Below, in pieces: positions 46,420 to 58,947 of a DNA stretch of 64,000 nucleotides. This DNA is from Warburgia ugandensis (taxonomy: Eukaryota; Streptophyta; Magnoliopsida; Canellales; Canellaceae). Position 1 is the first letter of the stretch. Each line of letters begins with the position of its first letter. The notes beneath the pieces were generated by a model that searched no databases, was not told the DNA's origin, and was given only the letters and a program-made list of their open reading frames with translations. The DNA lies in assembly GCA_035236585.1 (NCBI GenBank), contig CP141132.1, positions 63,275,880 through 63,339,879 on the forward strand, in the 5' to 3' direction. The translations under genes and the position numbers were made by a program.

Positions 46420-49417
46420 TGTGACGACCCGGGTTTTTACATGCATTTTTAAATGCAAAAGTAATTCCTAGGGCGGGATCGATCCCTATTTGAAAACACT
46501 TTTATAAAAACGATGCAATGCAGGGGGAAAATCTTTTATTTTAAATTCATTTTGAAAACCCCGAGTGTTATTTCCTTTCAAGATGGACAAGGAAATTTTG
46601 AAAAATGAAGAAAACCATAAATATTTCCCAAGTCTATCCAGCCACAGGTCACAGCCTAACTGTAATAAGTACAGATACATGTCCAAAAGGTGATGAGTTT
46701 ACTTGCATTCATACTTGTCCCTTCTTCATTTACTTGATAGTAGTACTAACATTTCCTAATGCTTCTTCTACTCCTATGTGGAGCTAATCTGTAAAAATAG
46801 TATATTTTGGTGAGTATTCCTCATACCTAGTAGGTGATCTGATACTACTATTTTGAAAACACAGCAGGCAACATGCATAATTCAAAGAGCTTTTTATACA
46901 AAATATTAGTGATTTCTTTTTGTGTAAACATGCATATTTATGCATAAAACGTAAGATTATTGATGCGATTTCAATCATGGAATCCTTTACTGAAATCTAG
47001 TATTCAACGATATAAACATGGCTACATTCATAAAGTAGAAATCAATAGTATCCATGTAAGAAGATCTCGACAACACATCAAACCAACGAGTAAAATATAA
47101 TAATCATGAAACTCTTAAAATAGTCGTCATTCAAAGCAGATGCTGGCATCACTATAAGTATCATGCACATGGTCTTTTGATTTTGTTCCCACCATAGGCT
47201 GCCTCATTCGGTGATTTGCCCACTTAGAACTCAAGTCGATGGGTCGGTAATCATATCAAATCGACTGGTCACGAGTACTCGTTTACGACCATCTCAATGC
47301 TATATGCATGTCAATACAACTGAAATCATAGGGCCAACTATGCTCACGACCAGAATACCTCTGAATCGTGTGTCTTTGGTATCTAGAGATCAGTCCACCA
47401 TAGCCTCCATGGCGACTATGGATATGTCCCCGAAAGGGTGCCGTGACACCTCCAGTGGTCGTTCCTATTTACCATAGCAGTTAGGGAAGGGACAATATCG
47501 TTTTTGGTAGCGACACCATCCACCTTTTTGATGGTAGAGGCCGGGAGGCCAACCCCGTACATAACAACCTATCAGCATAGTTCCCACTAGGCTCAATAGC
47601 CCAAAAATCATATATAGATAAATCCAAATCTCAATCATCGAAATCATGCAATTTATGTATTTATTTTCAACCATGCGAGTAGTGCATAAAATCAGTTCAT
47701 ACTAATATCGCATTCAATGCCATAAAACATGAAAACAATCCTGCATACTCGTATAAGAACATCATATCTCAAAAGCATGCTAAAAACAGTAATAAAGACA
47801 AGTTAGAGTTTAAGATGCATTTATAAAAACTTAGTAGTATCAGACTACCTACCTCGATGTTCCTTAAATCGTGTTCTTCATTACTCAACCCTGAGTTACC
47901 TTTGTGAAACCCTGAATATCAATTAATAACAAGAATTCAAGTATTATTTTTCAACCTTTATGGATCATTACTTAAACTTATAGATTAATGACTAGATTTG
48001 CCTTTTAGGATCTATAGATCCTTGCTTAGCACACTTCTAGGCTAAATCTCATGTATAGATCTTATATTTAATGGTTAGATCTCATAGATCACCTATCCCA
48101 ATGCTCAGAATAGGTCTATATTTAATTTAAAGGGCCAACTCTATCCTTCAAGGGCTGATACGTGTACCTTGGGGTAAATCCTAACCTATTAATCCCCTAA
48201 CACCTCTAATGGATCAATCGATGAGATTTGATCATCTTTGATCTTGCTAATCTATGAGATTTCTATGGTTATTGGGCTATAGTTATGTAAAATAGTCCCC
48301 TGATCCTAACTTTAATGATATCATTAGGTCTATGTCGTCAATATGATCACAACTGTCCTTATGTATCGTTGATCGGAGTCATATAGCCTCCTTAATTGTA
48401 GTTTTAGTGTTGCTAACCTACAGACGAACCAGATTCGTCCATACGGGGCCCTCGCGTCATGGTTCCCAGGACGCTCACATGCCCTGGTCGAACTAGGACC
48501 TATGCCCGCACGTTGCGTTCCCAAAGACCGTCCCAGGGACCGCGTCTTAGGCGCACGTTATGTACGGTGTCCTTGGGACTCTTCTGGTTTAAGGGTTCTG
48601 GAATGAACCCTTCTTCCGACAATTTTAGGCTGGGGAAATGCAGGATCTGGGCTAGAAGAAAGGGAAAAACTAGAGAGGGGAGAAACCAGAGAGAAAAGAT
48701 GCGAGGGTCGTACCTGGGCATCCTGATATGGCGCCCTTTTTTTGGTGGGTGCGGTGTCCTCTACACCTGCCAGAAACCCTTGTCGTTGGGACATCACAGT
48801 GGCCGGAGTAGGGAGAAGAAGAAGAAGAAGAAGAGAAGTGGGTCAGTGCTGGAAAAGGGGGTTTTCTGATTTGTCAGAACCCTAAGCTCGAAACCTCGAA
48901 AGAGGAGAGGAAGGAGGAGAAAGGGATGGTCGTGGAGGAGGGGGAAGTGGGCTTTATAGCTTGCAAAGGCGATGCTGCCCAATGGCGGTGTCGCCATTTC
49001 TTCCTGCGCCTCCTTGTAGAGGCGATGCTAGAAGTCGGTCACTGGAGGTAGGGGACGACCTGGGTGGGTGTCGTTAGTACCATGATTCCCTGTGTTTTTT
49101 GGTCCTTAGCCATTTTGCAATCAAATTACAAATATGTCCTCCATTTCAAAAGCCCATAACTTAGTCATACGAGCTCCATTTTCAGTGTTCTTTGAGGTGT
49201 TGGATTCCATTTCGAGCGTAGAATCTAATTAAGTAGATATTTCTCATAGATTCTTTCATTTCATGGGTTAATTAAAGTGAAACATCCAATCACCTATTAA
49301 TATAATTAAACATCCATTAATTTCCAAAAATTTTCAAAATAAACAAGCTATAACTAATTAGCACATGGAACGTGGCTATAAAAGTGAAAAAATATTGAAA
49401 AAATTTGAGTCTTTACA
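46420..49417 (-). mobile_element. Solo LTR, Tekay-type Ty3/Gypsy, about 3.0 kb
   Basis: Ends are 'TGTGACGACCC' at 46,420 and 'TCTTTACA' at 49,417 on +, with near-matching 5-bp flanks (atgta, gtgta). Read on -, the inner block near 49,150-49,180 ('...gtatgactaagttatggg') matches the conserved early part of Tekay LTRs, so I place the transcription direction on -. It has a GC/CpG-rich core (48,420-48,560) and no gag or pol. An LTR alone flanked by a target duplication points to recombination between two LTRs of a former full element. Confidence 0.75.
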
Positions 49418-50599
49418 GTGTATCAGCTAAAATTAGAATCTACCTCTTGATATCTTAAGAATAAATATTGGACCTAGTTTAAGCTATAGATTTCTCAAGT
49501 CTAAGAGCACAAATGATCGCGCTTTGTCTAAAACAATCCTTCAATCAAGTGCACTGAATTTTTTCACATGTTGAGATCATGTCTTATATATAAATACATT
49601 TTGTGCACTTTTATGCATGTCTTGAGTCTCTAGTTGGATGATTAAGAAACACTTTTGTACACCTTTATATATGCAATGATTATCTACTTGAATGATTAGG
49701 AAAGATCATACCTAATATTATTGGATGCATCACATTTAGTAGGTGCTTTTGAATGTAAATTCCCAAACCCATTCTCACTCAAGGATAATTTTAAGTCTAG
49801 AAGGATTTTGATTTCATTTCTCCTCATCATATGATCTCCTTAACATGGAATTCCTACATGTTCCCTAAAGTTCTAGTTATTATCTCATAACTAACCAAAA
49901 AGTGTAACATTTATTAAAGACAATTACAAAGTAGTATGCATAAGGTAGAATTGATATATAAATGAATGTTGTTCATTAGGCAAACATGCGATTAATTAAT
50001 TATTTTCTTATGAGGGCATACATTCTTAACAAATATAGGACAAGGGTTTTGAGATTTTCATTGTACTTTTTGTTAAGATCAGAGTTGATGATGAGCAAGC
50101 TATTGATCCTCCTCCATCCCAATAAATGATGATACATGTGAAATTTGTATGCCCAAAGATTCATTTATGGAAACAGACTATGAGACAGCTATGATTTCAA
50201 AGAATTCCTTTAGGTTCCGTCTCATTCTAATGGCCACTAGTCCCCTAAAAACTAGTCTCTCAAATCCACTTGTGTCCCATCACAAATCACCTCTCACTAT
50301 TTCTTAGAAACCTATTCCATTGAGCCATCATTTGCCTAGTCCACATCGATATCCTTTATTGCTCCCTCATTATCTAACAATGATAATCTCCCTTTTGATC
50401 AGCCTCCTTTTGAAATCTAAAAATGATTTCTTACTCAAAATAACTCCAAGGCAATCCACATAAGAAGATTTCAAAATAATAAATATTGGTTCATTAACTA
50501 AAATTAAAGAATTAAAAGTAGGAAAATCCTTGTTAGTTGATGAATATATGGAACTAAACATGCTACTCATAGAGGTTCAAGAGGCTTTTGCCGGTCATG
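49418..50599. other. No recognised feature; possibly leading part of the next fossil
   Basis: AT-rich with no clear match. The end of it may belong to the upstream, unrecognisable part of the Gypsy pol fossil that follows. Confidence 0.35.
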
Positions 50600-51965
50600 C
50601 ATAGATATACCTGGTCTTTATCCATCCATTGTGAGCATAAATTGCCTTTAATAAAGGGCATGGAACTAGTCAAGCAGAAGTTGAGGTCCATGGAACCAGA
50701 TATGGTAGAAAAAGTCAAGCCAGAGTGATGAAGCTATTGGATACAAATTTCATTAAAACTTTAGAATGGGTAGCCAACATTGCTAGTAATGAAAAATGAT
50801 GGCAGAGTTTACATTTGTGTGGATTATAGAGACCTTAAAAAAGCCAATCCAAAAGTTAATTTTCCTATCCTAAGCATTGATATTTTGGTCAATGACTCGG
50901 CAATGAATGATTTGTTATAATATTACAAATGGATTTTTGGAGTAGAACTAGATAAAGATGGTTGAATATGACAAATCACTTACTAGTTGTACAATCCCAT
51001 GGGGAATTTAGAGTACAAAGTTTTTCCCTTTTGGTTAAAAGACACTTGTGCCACTACTAGCAAGTTGCAACTCTCTCTTGCATGATGGGATACACAAATT
51101 ATATAGGTCTATATGGATGATAATAATATAAAACTAGAGACTCTTGCTATGCTGCCTTTCAAAATTGTTTCCAAAGGATCCTAAGCTTCGCCTTAACCCA
51201 CAAAAATGTGTCTTCAGGGTCACAACAAGTAAGATTTTAGGATTTATAATTATCCAGCAAGACATTGAAGTAGATCTCTCCAAAATGAGAGAGATTAAAG
51301 AAATGGAATCATTGCATACAAACAAAGAAATTCCAAAGCTCTTGGGAAGGTTGCAATATCTAATTGATACATTGACCAGTTACCATAGAAGTGTAAACCT
51401 ATTACTAAGATATTGTAGAAAGATTCATTTAGGCAGTGCACCAGGAAATGTTGGGTGGCTTTTGATGTTGTCAAATTGTACTTGTCAAAGCCACCAATTT
51501 TGATGTCTCCTATTTTGGATAAGCTTTTGTTGTTATGTCAAACTAAAAATGAGGAAAGTATGGGGTGTTTGTAGGCTCAAGAAGATGATAGAAAGGAAAG
51601 GGAAATTCATTTTTTGAGTAAGAAGTTGCTAGAATATGCAACTAGGTATACATCATTGGAGAAAACATGCTTGTAGTGGTTTGGGCAATGAAAATGCTAC
51701 AACATTACTTTTTGTCTCACAAGATAATCTATTCTCCAAAATGAATTGGTTAAAATATCTTTTTTAGAAGTTGATGATTGTTGGTTGCTTATCTCGATGG
51801 GTATTTTTGTTAGATGAATTTAATATTCATCATGTTAAGAAGAAATCTATTACAAGTCAAGCAATCACTTATTATTTGGCTAGTCACTCGACAGGTGACC
51901 CGATAATTGTTCATAATCGATTTCTAGATGAAGAGATAGTGTGCCAATTAAAAGAAGAATAGATG
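50600..51965 (+). mobile_element. Fossil Ty3/Gypsy pol, Tat/Ogre type (RT and RNase H)
   Basis: Ordered remains of the reverse transcriptase and RNase H: the 'VKQKLRSMEPDMV' block (about 50,670), 'WVANI' and 'DGRVYICVDYRDLKKANPK' (about 50,770-50,850), 'LRLNPQKCVFRVTTSKILGF' (about 51,185-51,245), 'EVDLSKMREIKEM', 'LGRLQYL', then the RNase H part with 'FLSKKLLEYATRYTSLEKTC' (about 51,615-51,675). These blocks are typical of the Tat/Ogre lineage. It is broken in many places, no LTRs are assigned to it, and it looks old. Sequence from 51,965 to about 52,550 may be its continuation but I cannot assign domains. Confidence 0.8.
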
Positions 51966-52559
51966 GTCTATGTATTTTGATAGAGCCTTTAGTGCTATAG
52001 AGAAAGTTTTGGGTGTTCTACTATTGTTCCAACAATGCACATTATGATTTCTATCACACTATCTTTCTCATGCATGCACAATATTGCTAAATACAAGACT
52101 TGCATAGTTGGTCTTAAAGTAGCTTTACCTTGAGAGTACATACTTTGGATATGAATGGAAATCTCAAAGTTGGTTGTATTTCAAAATAATTGAGATCAAG
52201 AGACCAAAGTAAGATGGTTCCATATGGTGCTACCTCATTGAAGTGGTTGGCAAGTTTGAAGAAATCACTTCTAATAATCTATGTTGAGAAAGCTATAGAC
52301 ATGTCGACCCATTGGCCACTGTCACTTTAACTCTTGATGGTGTCAAAGCCATTCAAGTTAAGAAGAGTGCCCAATTAATTTTGTGCCTTCCGATCCTCCT
52401 GAAAATGCTTGGTATTCTAAAGTATGGTTCTACATTACCACATGAGATTATCGTGCTTGGACATTGCCCAAAGATTGATGATTGGTTAGAACTCAAGCTT
52501 CACTGTTAGTACTACTGCGACCACACACCTTGAGGCTACGATTAGGAACCTTAATCCTC

Positions 52560-54500
52560 ACAATTAACTAAGGTGAGCTAGAATGGCTTCTTTTTATTAT
52601 TCATAGGAAACGAAAGTTGAGATAGAGTGAGATGCTCTTCACCTTTGCAAAATAAGGTTTAGATGGTAAAATAAACCCTTCATTTCTACAGAAAATTTGA
52701 CATTCTCTTCTATTCTTGAGGTTTACACATTTAACGCATGCAATGCAATTCACTTAATAAACATATGTTTTACATTCTAAAATACAAATGAAGACTTAGT
52801 CTCCCAGCCATTGCATTCACATACAAACTTTCTTATCTTTTGTTTATAAAACTAGGAATTCCAATGCATCCATGCAATATATCAATAATTCAACCTAATA
52901 ATCAAAATAATCGTACACCTTAACATCTAATCAAAATTAGAGAATTATACATCTCAAGTTCATCAATATACAAGTATAAAAATAGAATCAAGAGTGTGTA
53001 ATAAACCATAATAACCCCATCCAATCAAGTCTCATTCCCCACTCATTGGCAGCATTCCCTTATTTGCTTGACTTATACTTGTTAAATGATAGGATGAGTT
53101 GCAAAGCCCAATATTATAGGTATATGCCATGGTTCTTATTGAGCCTAGCTCAACCATATTCCTTGTTTTAGTTAGGTAACATATCCTTTTATTTCACAAG
53201 TAATTACTATATGTGATTGTATTTCATCAATTTAACAAATATCCATTCAATTAGGAATCTTTATTCTATAATTTCCACAGCAACACAATAAGTGTAGCAT
53301 TTAAATATAATAAACATATATACATTTCATAGAATCAACATTTTGATCTAAATTATCTTTCCTACTAAGTTACCACATTGGGTGGTTATACATTGTCTTA
53401 CTACTAATCAAGTAGTCCCCTCACTCAAGTTTACTATCTTGGGCATCTCCACCATGATTATAGTCCACCATGCAGCCTTTCCCATAGGGTTACCATCTTG
53501 TGAAACTTTAGCATGGTTATGGTTTGCCATGTAGCCCTTTCCCTCAGGATTACTATCTTGGGAGGTTCCACTTTCTCTCAGAACAAACTAAGTCAGTCTC
53601 CTAAAAGGGAAGCAATCACATGGATACAAATATTTAAACTCGTAAATATGCGCACCACTTTTCATAATGAAGTTTCATCTCACATAATAACAACCTCCAA
53701 CTGATACATAAGCCAAGTAGTCCCTTCCCTCAAGGTTATCATCTTGGGCAGCTCCAGCATGGTTGTAGTCCATTAGGCAGTCCTTTTCCTCAGGTTACCA
53801 TCTCCAACAGCTGCACCATAGTTATGATTGACTAAGTAGTCTTTTCTCTCAAGGTTACTAGCTTCAGAAGTTCTACTTGTCCCATAGTGGACTAAGCAAT
53901 CTTCCATAAGGGAAATAATCATATGCATACAATTATTTAAACTAGTTAGGTGAAATTATAACATCAGTATATTAAGATATACAATAGTGATTCCATTGAA
54001 GACTCCAGTCAATAATAATATAAACACTCGTACCAATCATCTCAATAACACCATTTTCATGTCCTCATCTTCATCCTAAAATTAGACTAGCAACATCTGT
54101 ACAATAACATGGATCAGGAGATACACATATGGCTACTTTTTGTCCAACTACATGCAATTTGGGATGATAATGTAAATTAATCTTGAAAAACATACTATAT
54201 TATATCTTAAATCAAAGATAAAAAATTTAAGGCCAAGAATCAATGCCCAGGCTGGAAATCAACATTCAACATCATAAATTACATCCAAAAGCATGAATTA
54301 GAACTAAAACTGAGAAATAATTCCCATACTTGATAATCAAATCCCATCAGTATTCAAAACTGGGAATTCATAATCCATAAACATTTGAAACTAAGAATCA
54401 TAAATCATTTGACACTTACACATTTATTTTAGTTTTTTGAACATTGAAATAATAAAACTCTACCCAAGTCACTTTACGAGAGTTAACTATCTGGAATAGA
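52560..54500 (-). mobile_element. LTR-like region of a Tekay-type chromovirus (left)
   Basis: Blocks such as 'catttctacagaaaattt', 'cgcatgcaatgcaat' and 'ttaataaacat' recur in the same order near 57,708-57,800 ('catttctaccaaaaattc', 'gagatgcaat', 'ctaataaacac'). Together with the internal 60-bp repeats this suggests the 3' LTR of the minus-strand element whose integrase lies at 56-57.5 kb. Both borders are uncertain. Confidence 0.45.
53408..53905. repeat. Degenerate ~60-bp tandem repeats
   Basis: Units begin near 53,410, 53,472, 53,531, 53,714, 53,776 and 53,836. Each has the pattern 'agtagtcccttccctcaagg', 'ttaccatcttggg', and 'ccaccatggttatagtcca'. The last three are separated from the first three by about 120 bp of other sequence. 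Such short repeats are common inside Tekay-type LTRs. Confidence 0.75.
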
Positions 54501-56049
54501 TTAGGAATAATCACACTCCTAATTGTCATTGACTTGAAATAGGAGATAATCACTCCATGATTGGACTACAACAATGAATAACATTATATTGTTTTTCAAG
54601 GTAAAAGCAACAAAACTACTCTTTGTATTCAAGTTTATGTCAACAATGTCTTTCAAATAGTATGCTTAGAGTGAGTTCCATAAAAAGGTTTAATCATACA
54701 CCATTTATCCCTTAACTTAATTTTTTCTACGCCTAGAGAATCGACACTATTAGCCATGCATAATGATGTTATTTTACCCAGAACACTATACTTTTGAAAG
54801 GAGTTCTAAATCTCCATCATCAATATATCAATATGTGAATGAAATCAATATTAAAGTTTTAATGCCATTGCAATTGCATTCAAGTTAATCAAAAATTTCA
54901 TTGTATGCAAATCTCTACATGAAGACTTCATGTGTAAAATTAATCATATATCAATACTCTGAAAATGAAATTCATCAAAACATACTAGAAGACTGTCATG
55001 TTCATTACTGTCCATGCGAATTCATACTATTAGCAAATGATAACTGCTAACATTACAAAATTTTCATGGCTGCTTATCCCTAGCCATATAACACATTTTT
55101 GTATTCAAGTTTATAGTCATCTGAAATTCACACCTGTAAGAACAAGACCATCCAATCAAAATAACACATGTAAGTGTAGTGTGCATGGATTCCATTTATG
55201 TGTTTAATTTGATGACAATTTAAACTTCTCATGTTAGATCATTTCTATACAGCAATGCTATCAAGTGATCAAAAGTTATTAAGATGCTTTCTTGCAAGTG
55301 GTAAATCTATCATCCAATAGGCTCGAGGCATACTCTTACCCATCATGCATATGCTCTCTCACATTGGTGATATGTGCTAAAGAAATATAACATGAGTTAA
55401 AGCGACATAAACTATTCATGCGTATTGACACTATAGCAAATAACAATTGGATCATTTATATATCAATAAGGTTAGGAGAGGAAAATGATCAATGCGTATG
55501 CTAGAAATCATTTATTAAGGAAGCACATACTGACAATTCAGAACATCCCCTTTCCTACATCCTTTGGCTATGAACGTTACATGGTACAAGTTCACATCTT
55601 AAGAGCCACCACCCATCACATGTAATAACATTACTAGATGATATGCACGATCTTTTCTCATGCAACATCAATCTTGATATTTCAACCCATGATCATCCAA
55701 AAATCCAATGCACTAAGTTAAATTAAATTAAATTACAACATTTCCTCTTATTTAATAGATGAGTGTTACTCTAGGATGGAAATCAAGCCTAAAGTAAGAT
55801 GATTCATAGTCCAAAACACGACATTGAAATAGATACTTAGGTGCCCACAATCATTTAAAAACTTGGAAGCCTAGTTTTGCCTACCTCTTAGTTAGATTAG
55901 ACATGCTTCCTCTTGAGCTTTTCTAGCATTCATCCTTTGAACCATCATATTGCTCCTCAAGATCATAAAGACAAAATGCATGGGATCAAAATGTGCTAAC
56001 ATAAATGGCCTAGCTGAAATGTGTGCCTACTGGCTGAATGTTGCGAATC
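54501..56049. other. No recognised feature
   Basis: AT-rich sequence between the LTR-like region and the fossil pol. It probably belongs to the same or another decayed element, but I see nothing that decides it. Confidence 0.35.
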
Positions 56050-57480
56050 TCAAAACTTGTTTTGGTTTCTTTGCCATCTCATGTTCCAATTCTTATGTTG
56101 CCTCTTTAGTTGAATTTTGTTGCTAGAGGACTTTAACTAGAGGAATCTCTTTGTTTCTCTGCTTTTGGCCTTTCCTGTCCAAAATTTGAACCAGTTTCAT
56201 TTTAAATGTCAAATATGGTTGTAACTCGGTAGGTACCTATTTAAGCACATGCAATGAATTAGGCATATACCTTAGTAGTATGGAAACATGAAAAACATCG
56301 TAAAATTTCAATAGTCATAGCGTTATCACTAGCTAGTGTGCCACTAAACTAATCCTTGTTAGCATAGCATTCTTGTCTACTTTGAGCTACATGGTGTCAC
56401 TTCTAAATCAGTCTTAACTTATTAGCACACTGTTCTACTGGTTTTGACTACTTTGGCTTCATTCCAGTACGCCGGTGAATGGTAGGGCCTCCCATACAAA
56501 GCTTCATATGGAGCCATTCCGACCTAGATCTAGAGGTTATAGAGACTCTTTCTAATGCTAAGCTAATGTGAATCAAATGATTCATTAAAGAAGAGAAAAG
56601 CAATTCAACGCCCAGCATGTAACTTCCTCCACCGAAAAAGAAAGATTTGGTTCAACTTCCTCCTCCATTGTAATATGCAAATTCAACAAACAATAAGCTC
56701 TCATCCCAATTCTCATTCCATTCAATTGCACATGTTCTCAACATATCTTTTAGTGTGTGAATCATCCCCTCAAACTAACCATTTATCTAAGGATGAAAAG
56801 CTTAATTAAAACTTGATGATGATCCTAAAGACTCTTGCATCATCTCCAAAACTGTAATTTGATTGTCTCTGTGAAAAGTAATGGTTACAAATATCCAATG
56901 CAAGCTCACAACTTTTTAACTAAATTGTCAATAGTCTAATTCTATTAGAATGGGAGTAAGTGTGCTGACTTCTTTAGGTAATCAACTAACACCCATATCA
57001 TGTCATATCCGCTCAGTTTCCATGGTAAACCCACAATGAAATTCATGTTGATATGATCCCCATTCCACTTAGAAGGCTGAAGGGGCTATAGAAGTCCTGT
57101 GGGTCTTTGATGCTTAGACTTGAACTACAAACATGTCAAGCATCACTCCACAAACTCTTCCACATCCTTCATGCAATTCCATCAAAAGTGTCTTTTCCGA
57201 TCTTGATAAAATTTTATTCCATTAGGATAAATGTTATACTATGGCTGGTGTGCTTACTTAAGGATTTCTTGCCTCAATTCAACACCCACAAGAACCACCA
57301 ATCTCCCACACATCTTATCACTACCATCCCCTTCTCAAGTGAAGCCTGGCCCAACCAATTTTGTGTCTCATTATCATCCTTTTGCATCTAAAGAATTCCC
57401 TCAATAGTGGTAGATCTTATAATCAACTTTCTTGCAAATAATTTCTTATTCTCATACTACATTTCTAGTCTATGCCCACC
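56050..57480 (-). mobile_element. Fossil Ty3/Gypsy chromovirus pol (Tekay): integrase and chromodomain
   Basis: Read on -: an integrase zinc-finger side block 'KHQRPTGLL' (about 57,085), the catalytic-core start 'NFIVGLPWKLSGYDMIWVLV' (about 57,040-56,980), the core's late block 'MAPYEALYGRPYHSPAYWNE' (about 56,510-56,450), and a C-terminal chromodomain-like block with 'QILDRKGQ' and 'EIPLVKVL' (about 56,190-56,110). This order is that of Tekay-clade chromoviruses. Gag and reverse transcriptase were not found next to it. Broken in several places. Confidence 0.85.
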
Positions 57481-57529
57481 TACTTCATTAAGCATTTTTT
57501 ATCTCTTGGAAAGCATGCTTGGACACATC

Positions 57530-58947
57530 TGGTGACATCCTGAGTTTTTGTAACACTTTTACACAAAATCTTTTACAAACGTGGGTCCCGAGTTTGGAAA
57601 GCCATTTAGAAAATAAGCAGCGGAAAATATTTTTCATGAGTAGACTTTTAAAAATCTCTAGTATCATTTTTATTTTCAAAAAAATAAGGATTTTCAAAGA
57701 AGTGAGTGCTACATTTCTACCAAAAATTCAACAAAATCTCCTTTATTTTTAAAACTTATGCATTTTATACATGAGATGCAATATCCCTAATAAACACAAT
57801 TTCAATCAAACCAATAATAAAGGAGATTTGTCTCCATCCATTCACATGAATACATGATTTAAATGCATGTAGTTTTAAAATCAAGTTCTATAATTAAGAT
57901 AAAAAGAACAGTTCACTACTAGGATGAATCCAGTCACAGCCACACAACCATAATTTCAACGTACATGTCCACATATCCATAAAGCAAAAGTCATATTAAA
58001 TCAACTCACTACATTAATTCTCAATAATCTCAACTAGGTTGTACATATTTGATAGTATCTCCTCTATTTTTCTCCTGAAATCTCTAATACAATCTTTTAC
58101 TCCCTTTTATTTGCATTATTTCTTTAAACCTGAGACATTGTAAACAATTTATAATGTCTCAGCAAGCTTGAGCTTGTGTAGGTAGTTTCATCATCAATAT
58201 GGAAGCTTATATAGTTTTAAATCCTAAAGAAGTTCATAATCACATGTTGTGTAGTTCTGTAAAATTTGATGCATAATAAGTAGTATAATAAAACTATAAA
58301 ATCTCAATTATGCTTTATAAATCAATGTCATACCAAACTATTTTAATTTATTAGTTTTAATATCTATGCATATTGGTTCAAAGACAATAATAACCTTTGT
58401 AAGACATTTTAAAAAATATGAATAGTCACAACAACTCAATGTCATGCATCATCTCAATAGTATACTCATCCAAGCTAAATAATGAATCATCATTAAAATC
58501 AATAAACTAAAAGTATTTAAATCATGAAATTCTTGAAAACAATTGATGTATCTCAAAAATTATATATATATATATATATAACATCATTTGAACCTCTTCG
58601 AGGTCTTGTGAGTGTAGAACCACTCAAAATCCAGCTATTTGACGTTGGTCATGAGTGCTCATTATAGACCTAAAATTTGAAGGTGTTATGCACTTGAGTT
58701 ATCATGCTATATACATATGAACCTTAAAATAATGGACACTATGTAGCAGACAAGACCCAATTAAATCTGTAGCTATCACATCGATACCAAGACGGGTAGA
58801 CTCCTTGCACCATGCGCATGGGAACATAGTGTGCGAGGTCATGACCTACCCATGATGTCATCGTAATCTAAATTCATATATTTTCAGCCAAGTATCTCAT
58901 ATATAAAGTGTTGGAGGGGAGATGATCAATCCTCAACCTCCTAGCAC
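57530..58947 (-). mobile_element. LTR-like region of a Tekay-type chromovirus (right), cut by a hAT element
   Basis: Begins on + with 'tggtgacatcctgagttttt', like the border of other Tekay LTRs read from this side, and shares blocks with 52.6-52.9 kb. It stops where the Ac-like terminal repeat of the hAT element begins at 58,948. Whether it pairs with the left region as one element, or is a separate solo LTR, is not settled. Confidence 0.5.
58558..58581. repeat. (TA)n microsatellite
   Basis: About 11-12 TA units in a row. Confidence 0.9.
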
